This document shows, piece by piece, positions 54,591 to 64,000 of a DNA stretch of 64,000 bases (within the stretch, counting starts at the first letter, position 1; the number at the start of each line of letters is the position of its first letter). The notes under the pieces are model-generated. The model ran no database searches and was not told the DNA's origin. It saw only the letters and a list, made by a program, of their open reading frames with translations. The stretch comes from Forficula auricularia. Lineage: Eukaryota > Arthropoda > Insecta > Dermaptera > Forficulidae. The DNA lies in NCBI GenBank assembly GCA_024734495.1, contig JALMQS010000722.1, forward strand, positions 504,254 through 568,253. The letters are read 5' to 3'. Made by a program: the position numbers and the translations under genes.

Positions 54591-55500
54591 TTATTATTAC
54601 TATTTGTATTTTAATAAAAAATCAACTAAAAGAATCAGGGGAAGGGAGTGAAAATTTAAAATTTTATTATTTTCATTTTCATCCATAATGTGTATTAATG
54701 AGAGTTTATAATGGGAATTAGGGCAAGCTTTTGTGTGATTTTTATTTTATCCAATGCGAAGCATGGGTAAAGTATTGTAAGCGGTCTCGCGGCAATCGAG
54801 ACTTAAAATGATCCACAGGTACACTACGAAACCCATAGACCCAATTATAGTCACAAATTGTAGTATTCAATTAGGTAGAATTTTATCACGTGACTGTTTT
54901 GCCAAAAATTACATGGGGTCTCGGCGAGTGGTCAAAAAGTGCTATTTTTTCATTTAGTCTGTGCGGATGGATGGATGAAAATGTCGTTATCCGTTTGTCC
55001 AATCTTTGTCTATTAATTCTCTCTAATTCCCAGCCTTTACGTTGTAATCGAGTGGGAAATGATTATATGAATCAGATTTAGGACATAAAACAGGAACGTG
55101 TGGTCCCCAGAGGCCAAAAATCTATTGGTCAGTGCGTACGTAGTATGTACGTATGTACCCCCTTGCTGTTTCGCAACCATAATTCTCAGAGCTACGAAAT
55201 TCGAAACTTAAGTTCCATATAAGCTAGAAGGAGTATATCAAGCTTTTGGTTGAAATCGGAACACCGGAAGTTGACATTTACATGAAAGATTTTTCGTTTT
55301 TATTTTTATTTTCTCAAAAACGGCACTAACGATATTTTTTTAAATTCGTGTACTTATCAAGTAACATGAGTTATTAGTCGTGTATAAATGTTAATCCGAA
55401 TGAAATAAAGGAAGGGAGTGTAAATTAGGAGTGTCGCGTTGATTTCAAATAAGTGAAAATGTAAAAGTCGTGTGGTGACCACACCAGTTGATTTAAATCT
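54591..55500. repeat. Two joined MITE fragments
   Basis: 54742-54990 matches the start of the ACTTTATCCA family (TTTTATCCAATGCGAAGC, ATTACATGGGGTCTCG). From 55078 the sequence switches to the interior of the ACTTTCAC family (GTGGTCCCCAGAGGCC, GGAAGTTGACATTTACATGA), ending AAAATGTAAAAGT and the CACACCAGTTGATTT flank. The fusion may be a recombination product of related elements. Confidence 0.65.
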
Positions 55501-57730
55501 GTAATGTAAAGCCTGAAGTATCATCTACAGTGCACATGATGACATCACATCAGCACGATTAAAAAAAATTACCGCCCGTTGTGCTGGTGATCTTGAGCTG
55601 CTCACTTTCCTTAGTAATGATCATAGATGTAGTGATTGAGGTAAAATTTTAAATAAATAAAAATTACAATTTTTGGTTATTTATGCGAAAAATCTATTAA
55701 AGTTTGAAATTGATCAAAATTTAATTTAATTTATAAAATCATTAAAAGGCAATTATTTTGAATTAATTTTCAATTTACAGAGACAGATTTATAATTCAAT
55801 CATATTATTTAATACCTTCATACTATTAATAAATAAATGTATTTAATTATTTATTACTCTAGCGCCACGTCGTTACATAGTGGGTAAATCAAAATAATAT
55901 CTAAAATTCAAGAGCCAATGCATTCGTAAAATACAAATATTTACACAATAAGCCATGGCATATGAATTTTCCTAAATTTGCTAAAATATTTGCTTGCTTT
56001 GTTGTGTATGTAAACAATTAATCTCGTTCAATACTTCCTCATTCCATCTGATCTTCTATACGATTAAATAAATCACAATAACATTTATTAACATTCTCGG
56101 AATTTCTAAAGTTTATTCTATTGCAAAGTACAAAAATAAAAATATAAATAAAAATAAAAGGCAATTTGTTACATTCTTGCACCATCATTTTATATCAAAA
56201 TGAATGCTAATTAGAGATATTTACAGAGGGATACCTCACACTTTATATTTGTTTTGAAGTGAAAACTTCTTTAGGCACGTTGTACACTTTTGGAATGGGG
56301 AAAATCTCTGAACTCGCGTGACCGTCACGCTCATATACATGGCTCCTTGTTTGGTCGAACATAGGCAAGGGGGTAGTTTGCTTGCTGGGGTGAGGGGAAG
56401 GTGCAGTTTGCCGCTTCTAGTAAGTAGGAGCGGGGAACTTCTGCTCACTGGGGTGCGGGGAAGTTGCACGCTCGTTGGGATAAAATTTCCGTTAAGAAGG
56501 AAGAATTTTCGAAAGATCAGGAAAAAAGAGACTTCTTCATAAGGGATTTTGATAAAATTTCGGTACCCCCTTAATTGAACAATTCCCTATCGAATGAGCA
56601 TAACCGCGCACAGATCGGAAAGTTGGAAGTGGTGTTTCTAGAAAAGGGGAGTTTTCAAATTAATTGTAGTATCAAAAATTAAAATTTCATAATTTGTAAA
56701 TAAAAAAAAACGTTATTTCATAGTTTTTAAGTTTTAACTTCTGTTGGCGGTGTCAATGAATGCCTTTTTATTTTTTATTTTTGTAACTACATACAATTCG
56801 AATCTTCCCAAAAATAATAAATAATCAATCATTCTATTAAAATTTTATTACGATTTTGAATTTACAGGAAAAAAGAAACATTAAACTTATAAATTTTATT
56901 AAAAGTTTTTATACTAGTTATTTTGGGAGCTATGGCAAACAGGCAGACAGACAGTCAGACAAAAACACAAACATTATAGCGTGACTAATAGGACCCGAAT
57001 GAGCTTTGTAGCTGTTTTTAGCTAATTTAAAAAATACTAAAATCTAATAAAATATTCTAAAATAAATAAATTTAAAATATCATGGACTCGTAATAATCTT
57101 ATTTTTTAGTCAAAACCGATTTAGCTAAAAAGTGTCTACTCATCCACTTTTTCCAAAATACTAATTTTCTAAGATACCCTTTTTCGGGCCACGGGGTTTT
57201 GAATTCACGTTAAAATTTTTACCTAAATCAAGCTCCATTTATTTTTGCAGAAACTACCATTTCTATTTATTTGCGTAGTACATAATAGAAATGGAGCTAA
57301 GAAGATTAATCGTATTTTTCCAAACGACATGAAACTATTAAACGGCGATGATGGATTTTTTGATCGATTTGTACAATAAAATCATTATCAGACTAAACAA
57401 GGATGTGAATTATAAATAAAATAAATAAATAAATAAAACTTAAGGGCTAAATGAAAGGATTTGATAAAAGCCTTCCCTTAACCATAAAGAGAAATCAACG
57501 TTATAGTAGAGGACAGCTGATTAGTAGCAATGACCCTGGCAGGAGGGCAGGGCAGCTTAATGAAAGCTCAATCTGTCGACTTAGAAGCTGAGATTCATGA
57601 TGATGATGATGATGTTCATCATCATAGAGTAATCAAACCTAAGACTAGTTTGACTATACTATTCCCATCCATTTAAGTCCATCCCATGCTTTTCTTTAAC
57701 TTCTTTAAAAGTCTTTTTCCTAAATTTCAT
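55501..57730. other. Non-coding stretch
   Basis: 56285-56475 is a G-rich patch with two similar blocks (TTTGCTTGCTGGGGTGAGGGG / CTTCTGCTCACTGGGGTG, shortened). 57595-57615 is a (GAT)n run. No gene recognised; the overlapping frames in the G-rich patch look accidental. Confidence 0.4.
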
Positions 57731-58067
57731 TAAGACTAGTTTACACGGGCTTAGTACTAAGTATTAGTACTAACAACTTCGCACTAATTCTGTGTCGTGT
57801 AAACACACAATATAAGTGGTTAGTATTAGTAGAATGACAAGTGCGAATGAATAGAAATGGTTTTTATTTACTAATCGCAAGTAGCTTCCTCTACCTATAT
57901 ATTTTTCACTAGTTTTCAATTTTAATAATATACAATTTAGAAATTCAAATATTTAATGAATTTGATAATCATGTAATATGATCATTATTAATTAGATTTT
58001 GTTTTTATTATTTGTAAAGGAAATCAAATTTAATCAAATATTCAATAATAATTTAAAATTCATTATT

Positions 58068-58475
58068 CACTTGGCGACTGTAGGTCAGTGGCTAGAGTGT
58101 CGGATCGCTGACTCAAAGTACGCTGGTTCGAGACCGAGCCTTGGCAGATATTTGCAGTCGCCTCCTCTTGAAAAACAATGGCAACCTACCAAGAGTATAA
58201 TTGCCTAGTAAACCTCTCCAAACTAGCCGTTCGAAAGCGGCGTTAAAAAGTAGGTCCCGTATATCTGTCTAAAACAACTAACCACACTCAGCACAGGTAT
58301 ATGTGGAGAGGCACCGTCGCCCGTTTCGGGTAAGGCACTCTAAGAAGAATTCACTTGAACTTCGCACAGGTAACTCAAATTGACGATACTCGGCGAGTTT
58401 CCGTTGCAACTTCAGGGAAGATGGGTTAGTCACCCGAAATATATATATCGAGATTAAAGATTCTCCAAAAATAAA
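58068..58475 (+). repeat. tRNA-derived SINE with full head
   Basis: A-box-like TAGGTCAGTGGC (58081) and a perfect B-box GGTTCGAGACC (58126-58136), followed by a long GC-richer body (CTCTCCAAACTAGCCGTTCG, GTTAAAAAGTAGGTCCCGTA, ATATGTGGAGAGGC) and an ATATATAT tail. The body recurs without the head at 60822-61012. Confidence 0.85.
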
Positions 58476-58589
58476 TTCGTTTTATTTTTTATATCTTAAT
58501 GTGAAACCTACCAAGTATTTTTTATCCAATAATTCAGGGAATTGCCTAGTGAAGAGGGCCTTATAGATTTGTGAAATAAATTTTTTAAA

Positions 58590-58760
58590 TTGAAAGTTTT
58601 TGCCGAGAGTAGCAGAATTTTTATATATTCATAAATTAATTCTTGTGAATCCATTGTAATAGATTGATCAAAAGGGCAAAGCCCTCGAAACTATAGTCTC
58701 GTTATAAATAAATAAAATTTATAATTCCAGCAGAAGACACACTCTTTTATTATCTCCTTC
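58590..58760 (+). mobile_element. 171-bp hammerhead retroposon with 15-bp duplication
   Basis: Flanked by AATAAATTTTTTAAA at 58575-58589 and 58761-58775. Order: TTGAAAGTTTTTGCCGAGAG, then CATAAATTAATTC and a hammerhead motif, then TATAATTCCAGCAGAAG, ending TCTCCTTC. No Pol III promoter and no poly(A). It shares its modules, but not their order, with 60218-60389. Confidence 0.8.
58654..58707 (+). ncRNA. Hammerhead-like motif, mutated core
   Basis: The core is TTGATCA instead of CTGATGA (C3 and G8 changed). Stem II, GAAA, ACTATAGT and GTC are kept, as are the stem I strands. Expected inactive. Confidence 0.65.
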
Positions 58761-59206
58761 AATAAATTTTTTAAAATTAATTCTAAATTAATTGTAAATT
58801 TTATTTGTGACAAGTGAATAATAAATTCATTCAAAAATATTGTTTGTAGATTTATTGAAATGGCTGAAAAGTGGACATCAGAAAAAACAATAAAAATTTC
58901 TTGTGCACACGCGTTTTTCACTTTTCAATTCCTCTTGAAGCTCTTCTATTAACGATGTTAAAATAATGAATAAAAATGCCGTGTTTGACAACTCGAATTG
59001 CCATCTTGCAACTTTCACTATACATTAATTAAATAATTTTGAAAAATTTTCTTTACTTTATTTAAAACATGTTTCCCCAGGAACACAAACCATTCTCTCT
59101 TAATAAAATATACTAATTACATTGCTTAGTAGTAGAGACCACTACTAACCAGTTAGTAAATGGAATAGTACTGATGGCAAGTACTAAGTCCGTGTAAATT
59201 AGGCTT

Positions 59207-60208
59207 TAACCAGGGAGGATTTCCGACTGCACTGTAAGATCTAAATCAAAGCGTTCTTTGAACTTATATCTTCAAAAATATTTTAGATATCAAATTAATT
59301 CTTCTTTTGTCTTTGTTAAAGATATAATGAGAGAGAATTCGTGGAATCTTAAATTAAATCATCTTTCTACGCCTACAGTTACAAAAAATAACATAAAAAA
59401 GACTTGTAGCTCTCTTACATATAATACATATATAGACTTTGTAGCTCTCTTACATATAAATCGCAATTTTGAACCAAAATATATTTAAAAAAAATTTAAC
59501 CGAATTTTACTTAGGGGCCATTAATAAATTACGTTCGCAACCTGGGGGGTATTGCTTAGCGTGTTGATATGTGACCAGGGAGGGAGGGGAATCTATGGAA
59601 ACGTGACGTTCGCAATTAATCAATTTTATTTTAATTTTTTTCATAACTTGTAAGAAACAAATCATTTATAGGTGGTGGTCTAGCTTTTGTGACTTTATAT
59701 TTTTTAGGGGGTCCCATGAATGATAGAGAACAAACGACTTCACAAAAATTCAGATGTTTTTCAAAATAAATAGTGTCAAGACCCACCTCATTATACAAGC
59801 CCTAATTTTAAATAATTCAAAGGAAAAAATACACACATAGACTTTATCTAAATCAATTCGCAAAGCCTGCCAATGAAGAATCATATCAAAGGAATAGAAA
59901 TAAAAAAAAGTTAAAATTTTAATTGTTATTTGATTAATATATTATTTTATAATTTCACTCTTTGGGAAAATCCATAATAGTGTTAAAATATTTGAAGCTC
60001 ATAGAACTATAGTTTTAGTTTTATTGAGCTTTATCTTTATCAAGAAAAGATAGAGAAAAAAGAAACAATTTTATGAAAATTATTTTAACTTATTATTGAG
60101 GTCATAAACATAGACATTTAACTAAGGGTAAATTCTTTATTTAACTTCTTCTTTTAAGGTAGTTCTTTCACAAATGCAAAAATTCAAGAAGTCTTTGAAA
60201 CTCGGAAT
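59207..60208. other. Non-coding stretch
   Basis: AT-rich. 59400-59460 carries a short direct duplication of TAGCTCTCTTACATATAA. No gene recognised. Confidence 0.4.
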
Positions 60209-60217
60209 ATAAGTCAT

Positions 60218-60389
60218 AAATTAATTCCTGTGAATCCATTGTAATAGACTGATGAAGAGGGCAAAGCCCTCGAAACTATAGCCTCGTTATAAATAAATAA
60301 AATTTATAATTCCAGCTGAAGACACACTCTTTTATTGTCTCCTTCAATATATAAAAATTCTGCTACTCTCGGCAAAAACTTTCATTTTA
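60218..60389 (+). mobile_element. 172-bp hammerhead retroposon with 9-bp duplication
   Basis: Flanked by ATAAGTCAT at 60209-60217 and 60390-60398. Order: AAATTAATTCCTGTG and a hammerhead motif, TATAATTCCAGC, TCTCCTTC, then TCTGCTACTCTCGGCAAAAA. The last module is the one that appears inverted at the front of 58590-58760. Confidence 0.8.
60239..60292 (+). ncRNA. Hammerhead-like motif with altered cleavage triplet
   Basis: CTGATGA, stem II GAGGGC/GCCCTC, GAAA and stem I are all intact, but the cleavage triplet is GCC rather than GTC (T to C at 60282), removing the U of the NUH rule and its pair in stem III. Expected to cleave poorly or not at all. Confidence 0.65.
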
Positions 60390-60398
60390 ATAAGTCAT

Positions 60399-60821
60399 TA
60401 AAAGCATAATACACATACTGTTAAAATTTGAAGACGATTTACCACACCAAACATGAAATAATTGCAATTAAAAATGACATTTTTAACATAGGGTAGATAG
60501 GGAAAGGGTGGGAATATGATAATTATTTAGTTTTTTTCCATTGAAGAATTATCACAATCTTGATAAAAAATTAATATTTGTTAGAATAATATATTCGGAG
60601 TAACTTAAAAAAAATTGAAATTATTTACCACGTAGTTTTGATAAAAAACCAAAAAAAAAAACATATTTGGGCGACTATTTTTAGTGGAGGGGATATAAGC
60701 ACAATAGCTTGGAAACGACCGGCAAGCATGTGTGTATCTATATAGGGATTTCGTAGTGTGAGTGGACAGTCAGGTAAAAAAAAATACCCTAAAATTTTAG
60801 TTCCATTCATATTTATCGAGT
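60399..60821. other. Non-coding spacer
   Basis: AT-rich with A-runs near 60649; nothing recognised. Confidence 0.4.
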
Positions 60822-61012
60822 GGTTACGAGGCTAAAATTTTGGCGTGGATTGTTGCGAAAGAACCTCCTTAAGTGCCATATCAGGTCTCCCTGGCGTTTC
60901 GGCTCCTCTCCACATATACCTGTGCTGAGTGTGTTTAGCTGTTTTTACACAGATTTACGGGACCTACTTTTTAACGCCGGTTCCGGACGGCTAGTTTGGA
61001 GAGGTTACTAGG
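60822..61012 (-). repeat. SINE, 5'-truncated copy
   Basis: Minus strand: CTCTCCAAACTAGCCGTCCG, GTTAAAAAGTAGGTCCCGTA, CACTCAGCACAGGTATATGT, matching the body of 58068-58475. The tRNA-like head is missing and the 3' part is diverged. Confidence 0.8.
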
Positions 61013-61782
61013 AAATTATTGTTATTAAAACTAAAAAAGTGACTTAATTTTGCGCGAAGATTAACATATGTTATTTTACGAAACGAAGGGAGCTATACTA
61101 CGATGGAAATCTTAATCGATTTTACTACTCGAAGTTTATGTTATGCCTATGTGAAATTTCAACTAGATGTCGGCACAGGTTTTGAATTGCAATCATTGTT
61201 TTCCTCAGGTCATTTTTAGGATCTTGACATATTTTGATGTGAGATTATAAAAATTTTGACCTTATTAAAATAAAGTTCCCTATTGTATATAAATGTTTAT
61301 TTGCATCAAGCAGAGGACAACCTAATTGATTTATCCCTTATGAATCAACTCTGCTACTCTCGGCAAACTAAATCTTTTCAATTAAATTTATCTTCGATTT
61401 GTCTCCAAACCTTGTTTGTAAATTTCGTCACTAAATGTCATATTAAAATTTTGATATACTAAACTTAGTCAAATTCTAATATCTTCCATATTTTTTTTTC
61501 TAATCTTCCGGTACTATCGTGTGTTATAGAGTAAATTTGATTTCCATAATGCGTGACAAAAGCTGCTTTCTTGCCTATTAAAATGAACATGAAAGCTATA
61601 TAATTTTCCTTTTATATAATTTTCTTAGTCTATAATCGGAAATAATTTATTTATACCCTCAAAAATTGAATCTAATGTAAATTGAGTAATTTTGAACCTA
61701 ATTTATTTTTCGACATATTTATAAGTAAGTACTAATACAATAACATTTTACTTTATATGAAATAAATTAAGATTGTCTTTTT
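61013..61782. other. Non-coding, foldback-module fragment
   Basis: 61290-61390 (TTATTTGCATCAAGCAGAGG, CTGCTACTCTCGGCAAAC) belongs to the module set around the hammerhead repeats, like 35190-35290. Otherwise unrecognised AT-rich DNA. Confidence 0.45.
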
Positions 61783-62436
61783 AATTTACCATACAGTGTA
61801 TGGTCAAATATTGTAATCGTGCATGAAAAAAGTTTTTTTTATTCTTTTTTTCGAAATATCTCAAAAACGGCTGAAACTATTTTGATAAAAAAAATTGTGC
61901 AAAACCATTTCGGTATACAAAAAAGCTCTAATAAGTGAACATCGAAAAAAATATATTTTTCGAGATAATAAGGGTTTTGTCAAAATGTCTGTTAGTCTGT
62001 ACGTTACCAAATTTTTATGGAAGAGCTAGCTCAAAAACTAGAGTGAATATCAAAACCAAACTTCACACGTAGTTTTTGGTGCATTGAGATTAAGAGCTAG
62101 ATTAGATTTTGGTGCATATGGACCCAAAATTAAGGGGGGAGGGGGTTAAAATTTAAATTTATAATAGTTTCAAACTAAAAAAACAAGAAAAATGAAATAT
62201 ACTATAAAATGAACCTATAGTAACGAGAATTTTTTTTGACGCCAAAATTAGGGAGAGGGGGTCAAAAATAAAAATCTAGGCCATTTGAGCAAACTCAACC
62301 AAATTTCGTATACATAATCAGTGGTCTCCCAGAACACTAAAAATGCAAAAACAAACCGTCCAAAATGAGGGGAAGGGAGCAAAAAATAAAAATATAGACC
62401 CTTGTACCAAACTCAACCAGAAGTGTATGGTAAAGT
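61783..62436. repeat. MITE of the ACTTTACCATAC family, third copy
   Basis: Starts AATTTACCATACAGTG and ends TGTATGGTAAAGT. Shares TGTAATCGTGCATGAAAA, GAGCTAGCTC and the CAACCAAATTTCG block, with about one and a half minisatellite units. Confidence 0.8.
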
Positions 62437-62633
62437 CAAGTGGATGGCCGTGTAGATTTATTTGGTTAACACATAATGAATATTAATATTTTTATTTATT
62501 CGAGATTTAATTTTGAATTTTGTTTCAACTTCAATCTAATCAATATAAATATTCTACAAGAACATTTGAATGAAATTTAGTCACAATTAAATTTTTTCCT
62601 TTTAGGGAAAAATTAGATGAAGTCATTGTTATT

Positions 62634-63422
62634 GAAGGAGACAAAAGAGTATCTCTTCTGCTAGAATTATTAATTTTACTTATTTACTAGCTGCAAGCCT
62701 TCGGCGGCTCTCTTGCTAGCCAGGGTGCACGTCCCCTGGACCCCCCAGCCCTCGACCCCCCCCCCTCCGCACCATGACCAAACCCCGCCCCCACACCACC
62801 ACCCGCACCCCACCCACCTCGGACCCCGCACCCCATCCTCCGCCTTACTCTGCACCCCACCCCCATTCCACCCCAGCACCCACCCTCCGCACCCAGTTTT
62901 TGCATTTCTAGCCTTCTAGTGACCCACAGATTATGTATACAAAATTTGGTTGAGTTTGGCCCAAGAGAAAGAATTTTCATTTTTTGGGTGGTTTTTTGGG
63001 GAAATTTTTTTAAACAAAAGTTGTCAGAAATCACATCTCCTACAACTTTGTTTGTCATAAAATTTTCCGTAGGGTTAGTAGTTTAGGAGTTATTTTATCA
63101 TTTTCATTCGTGCGCCCCCCCAAACCCCCTTCTGGGGTCAAAATATCAAAACGTTAGATAGCTAAAAACGTAATTCAGAAGACATCTGATGTAAATATGA
63201 AATTTCATAATAATCCCTTAGCCGTTTTTACGGTAATCGTGAGCAACTTTTCGGAAACCACTGAAACAGACAGACAGACATACATACAGATATACAGACA
63301 GACAGGAATTTTGTTGAGGGTGTTTTCGTTCATATCTTTGCTTGAAACGTGTGCAACCAAGATTTGGAGCAATGTACAGACAAAACCTTAATTTTATATA
63401 TATGGATAACGAGACTATAGTT
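62634..63422 (-). mobile_element. Truncated hammerhead retroposon holding a Helitron
   Basis: Flanked by TCATTGTTATT at 62623-62633 and 63423-63433. Read on the minus strand the retroposon starts AACTATAGTCTCGTTA, i.e. inside the hammerhead just before its predicted cut, and ends TCTCCTTC. The Helitron 62687-63406 interrupts it. Confidence 0.7.
62687..63406 (-). mobile_element. Non-autonomous Helitron with a readable empty site
   Basis: Minus strand starts TCCATATATATAAAATTAAG and ends CTTGCAGCTAG, inserted between A62686 and T63407 of the sequence TTTATTTA/TAACGAGACTATAG, which is continuous in the paralogous copies near 30955 and 51720. No duplication, as expected. The terminal hairpin is short (GCC GAA GGC type). 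A C-rich, G-poor tract occupies 62730-62900. 720 bp, no Rep gene. Confidence 0.85.
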
Positions 63423-63452
63423 TCATTGTTATTATTCAACAAGGATATATGA

Positions 63453-64000
63453 TTGTTTTTTTAATGAAATTGATGAGAGAAGGAGTTACACCAAAGAGGC
63501 CTGGGTTGGCCCCTCCATTGTGAAAAATAAAAGAAGAGGAGATTTTATAGGCTGGGTAGGAGTCGAAGGTATCTGTGGGTGCGGGTCTTAAACAGTTGAA
63601 GGTTATAAGTCGCGAGGAAGAGGAGTTCCAGGACATAGGGTTCAATTTTTATCTAATTTCACAGCTGAGCGTTCAAAAACCGCCGAGGGCGTTAGAGGGA
63701 TTAATTGAAAGGGCAGAAACTGCTCTACGTTGAACCAGGAAGTCTAGTGAGTTATCTAGGGCCGGGTCTCCAATTAGTTTAATTGCTCGCTTTTGAATTG
63801 CATCCAGAGTGGCCTCTGTCCACAGATGAGAGCCGTATTCTGAGACAAGGACGAATTTGGCCTTATACAGTGTAAGAAGTTGGCCGGGCGTAAAATAGCG
63901 CCTAGGAGACCAAACTTGCTAAACAGCTTTAGCAGCGGTTGTGATATGGTCATTCCAAGAAAGGTCAGACCCCAGAGTGACCCCCAACATTAAAATCTTT
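63453..64000 (-). pseudogene. LINE 3' portion running off the window
   Basis: Minus strand from the window end: LGVTLGSDLSWNDHITTAA, then FTPGQLLTLYKAKF, EYGSHLW, LDAIQKRAIKLIGDPALDNS, RRAVSALS, frame changes, then SWNSSSSRLITFNC, a decayed form of the SRNWNSLP block, and a T-run (reversed poly A) at about 63454-63460. Related to, but distinct from, the family at 5315-5641. The 5' part lies outside the window. Confidence 0.75.

Larger units (their letters stand above)
57731..59206. mobile_element. DNA transposon relic with ~28-bp inverted ends
   Basis: The left AAGACTAGTTTACACGGGCT and the complement of the right end AAGCCTAATTTACACGGACT, both continuing TAGTACT, are inverted repeats; flanking TTA/TAA would fit a 3-bp duplication of Harbinger-like elements. 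No transposase is seen. A SINE (58068-58475) and a hammerhead retroposon (58590-58760) were inserted into it. Confidence 0.65.

Noticed and set aside
56236..56542. Small genes on either strand in the G-rich patch
   Set aside because: Frames on both strands are equally open because of the short repeated G-rich blocks; no motif is recognised.
62676..63058. Glycine- and tryptophan-rich proteins on the minus strand
   Set aside because: They come from translating the G-rich strand of the C-rich tract inside the Helitron; composition alone explains them.

Overview
This is AT-rich, repeat-dense nuclear DNA, most likely from an insect or another arthropod. The basis is the mix of mobile elements: mariner, Tc1-like, piggyBac-like, Helitron, a Penelope-like endonuclease, many 5'-truncated non-LTR retrotransposons, tRNA-derived SINEs and nested MITEs. 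I could not support a single host protein-coding gene. Apart from one intact mariner transposase, every recognisable coding segment is a broken or truncated mobile-element gene.

Layout. 1-5.9 kb: 3' end of a Penelope-like element (GIY-YIG endonuclease), a hammerhead-ribozyme-like motif, hAT-type MITEs, LINE scraps, and an inverted second copy of the hammerhead repeat lying inside a broken reverse transcriptase. 9.7-14.4 kb: an intact mariner and a decayed mariner. 15.2-20.9 kb: a TTAA-flanked piggyBac-like remnant containing nested insertions; the innermost is a 2.68-kb block of head-to-tail ~419-bp units plus one inverted copy, flanked by a 13-bp direct repeat. 21-28.5 kb: foldback and MITE families, a small Helitron and LINE 3' ends. 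29.6-31.8 kb: a composite foldback with several hammerhead-like motifs. 31.75-35.2 kb: opposed Helitron ends and a truncated Helitron Rep gene. 36-47 kb: deleted mariners, SINEs, a deleted Tc1-like element carrying a large palindrome, and MITEs with internal minisatellites. 47-52 kb: foldback elements, including a 460-bp palindrome with a hammerhead motif in each arm. 53.5-54.6 kb: a non-LTR element with a restriction-like endonuclease. 55-64 kb: SINEs, two ~171-bp hammerhead-bearing insertions with target-site duplications, a Helitron whose empty site can be read, and a terminal LINE.

The most striking system is a set of hammerhead-like motifs (CTGANGA, one extra base, stem II, GAAA, a very short stem III, then usually GTC) at at least twelve places. 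Many lie in small foldback or SINE-like insertions flanked by 8-18-bp direct repeats. A Penelope-like endonuclease gene ends just upstream of one motif, which fits the known association of hammerheads with Penelope terminal repeats. Some copies keep the full core and others carry core mutations expected to inactivate it. All ribozyme calls are from reading the sequence; activity is not shown.
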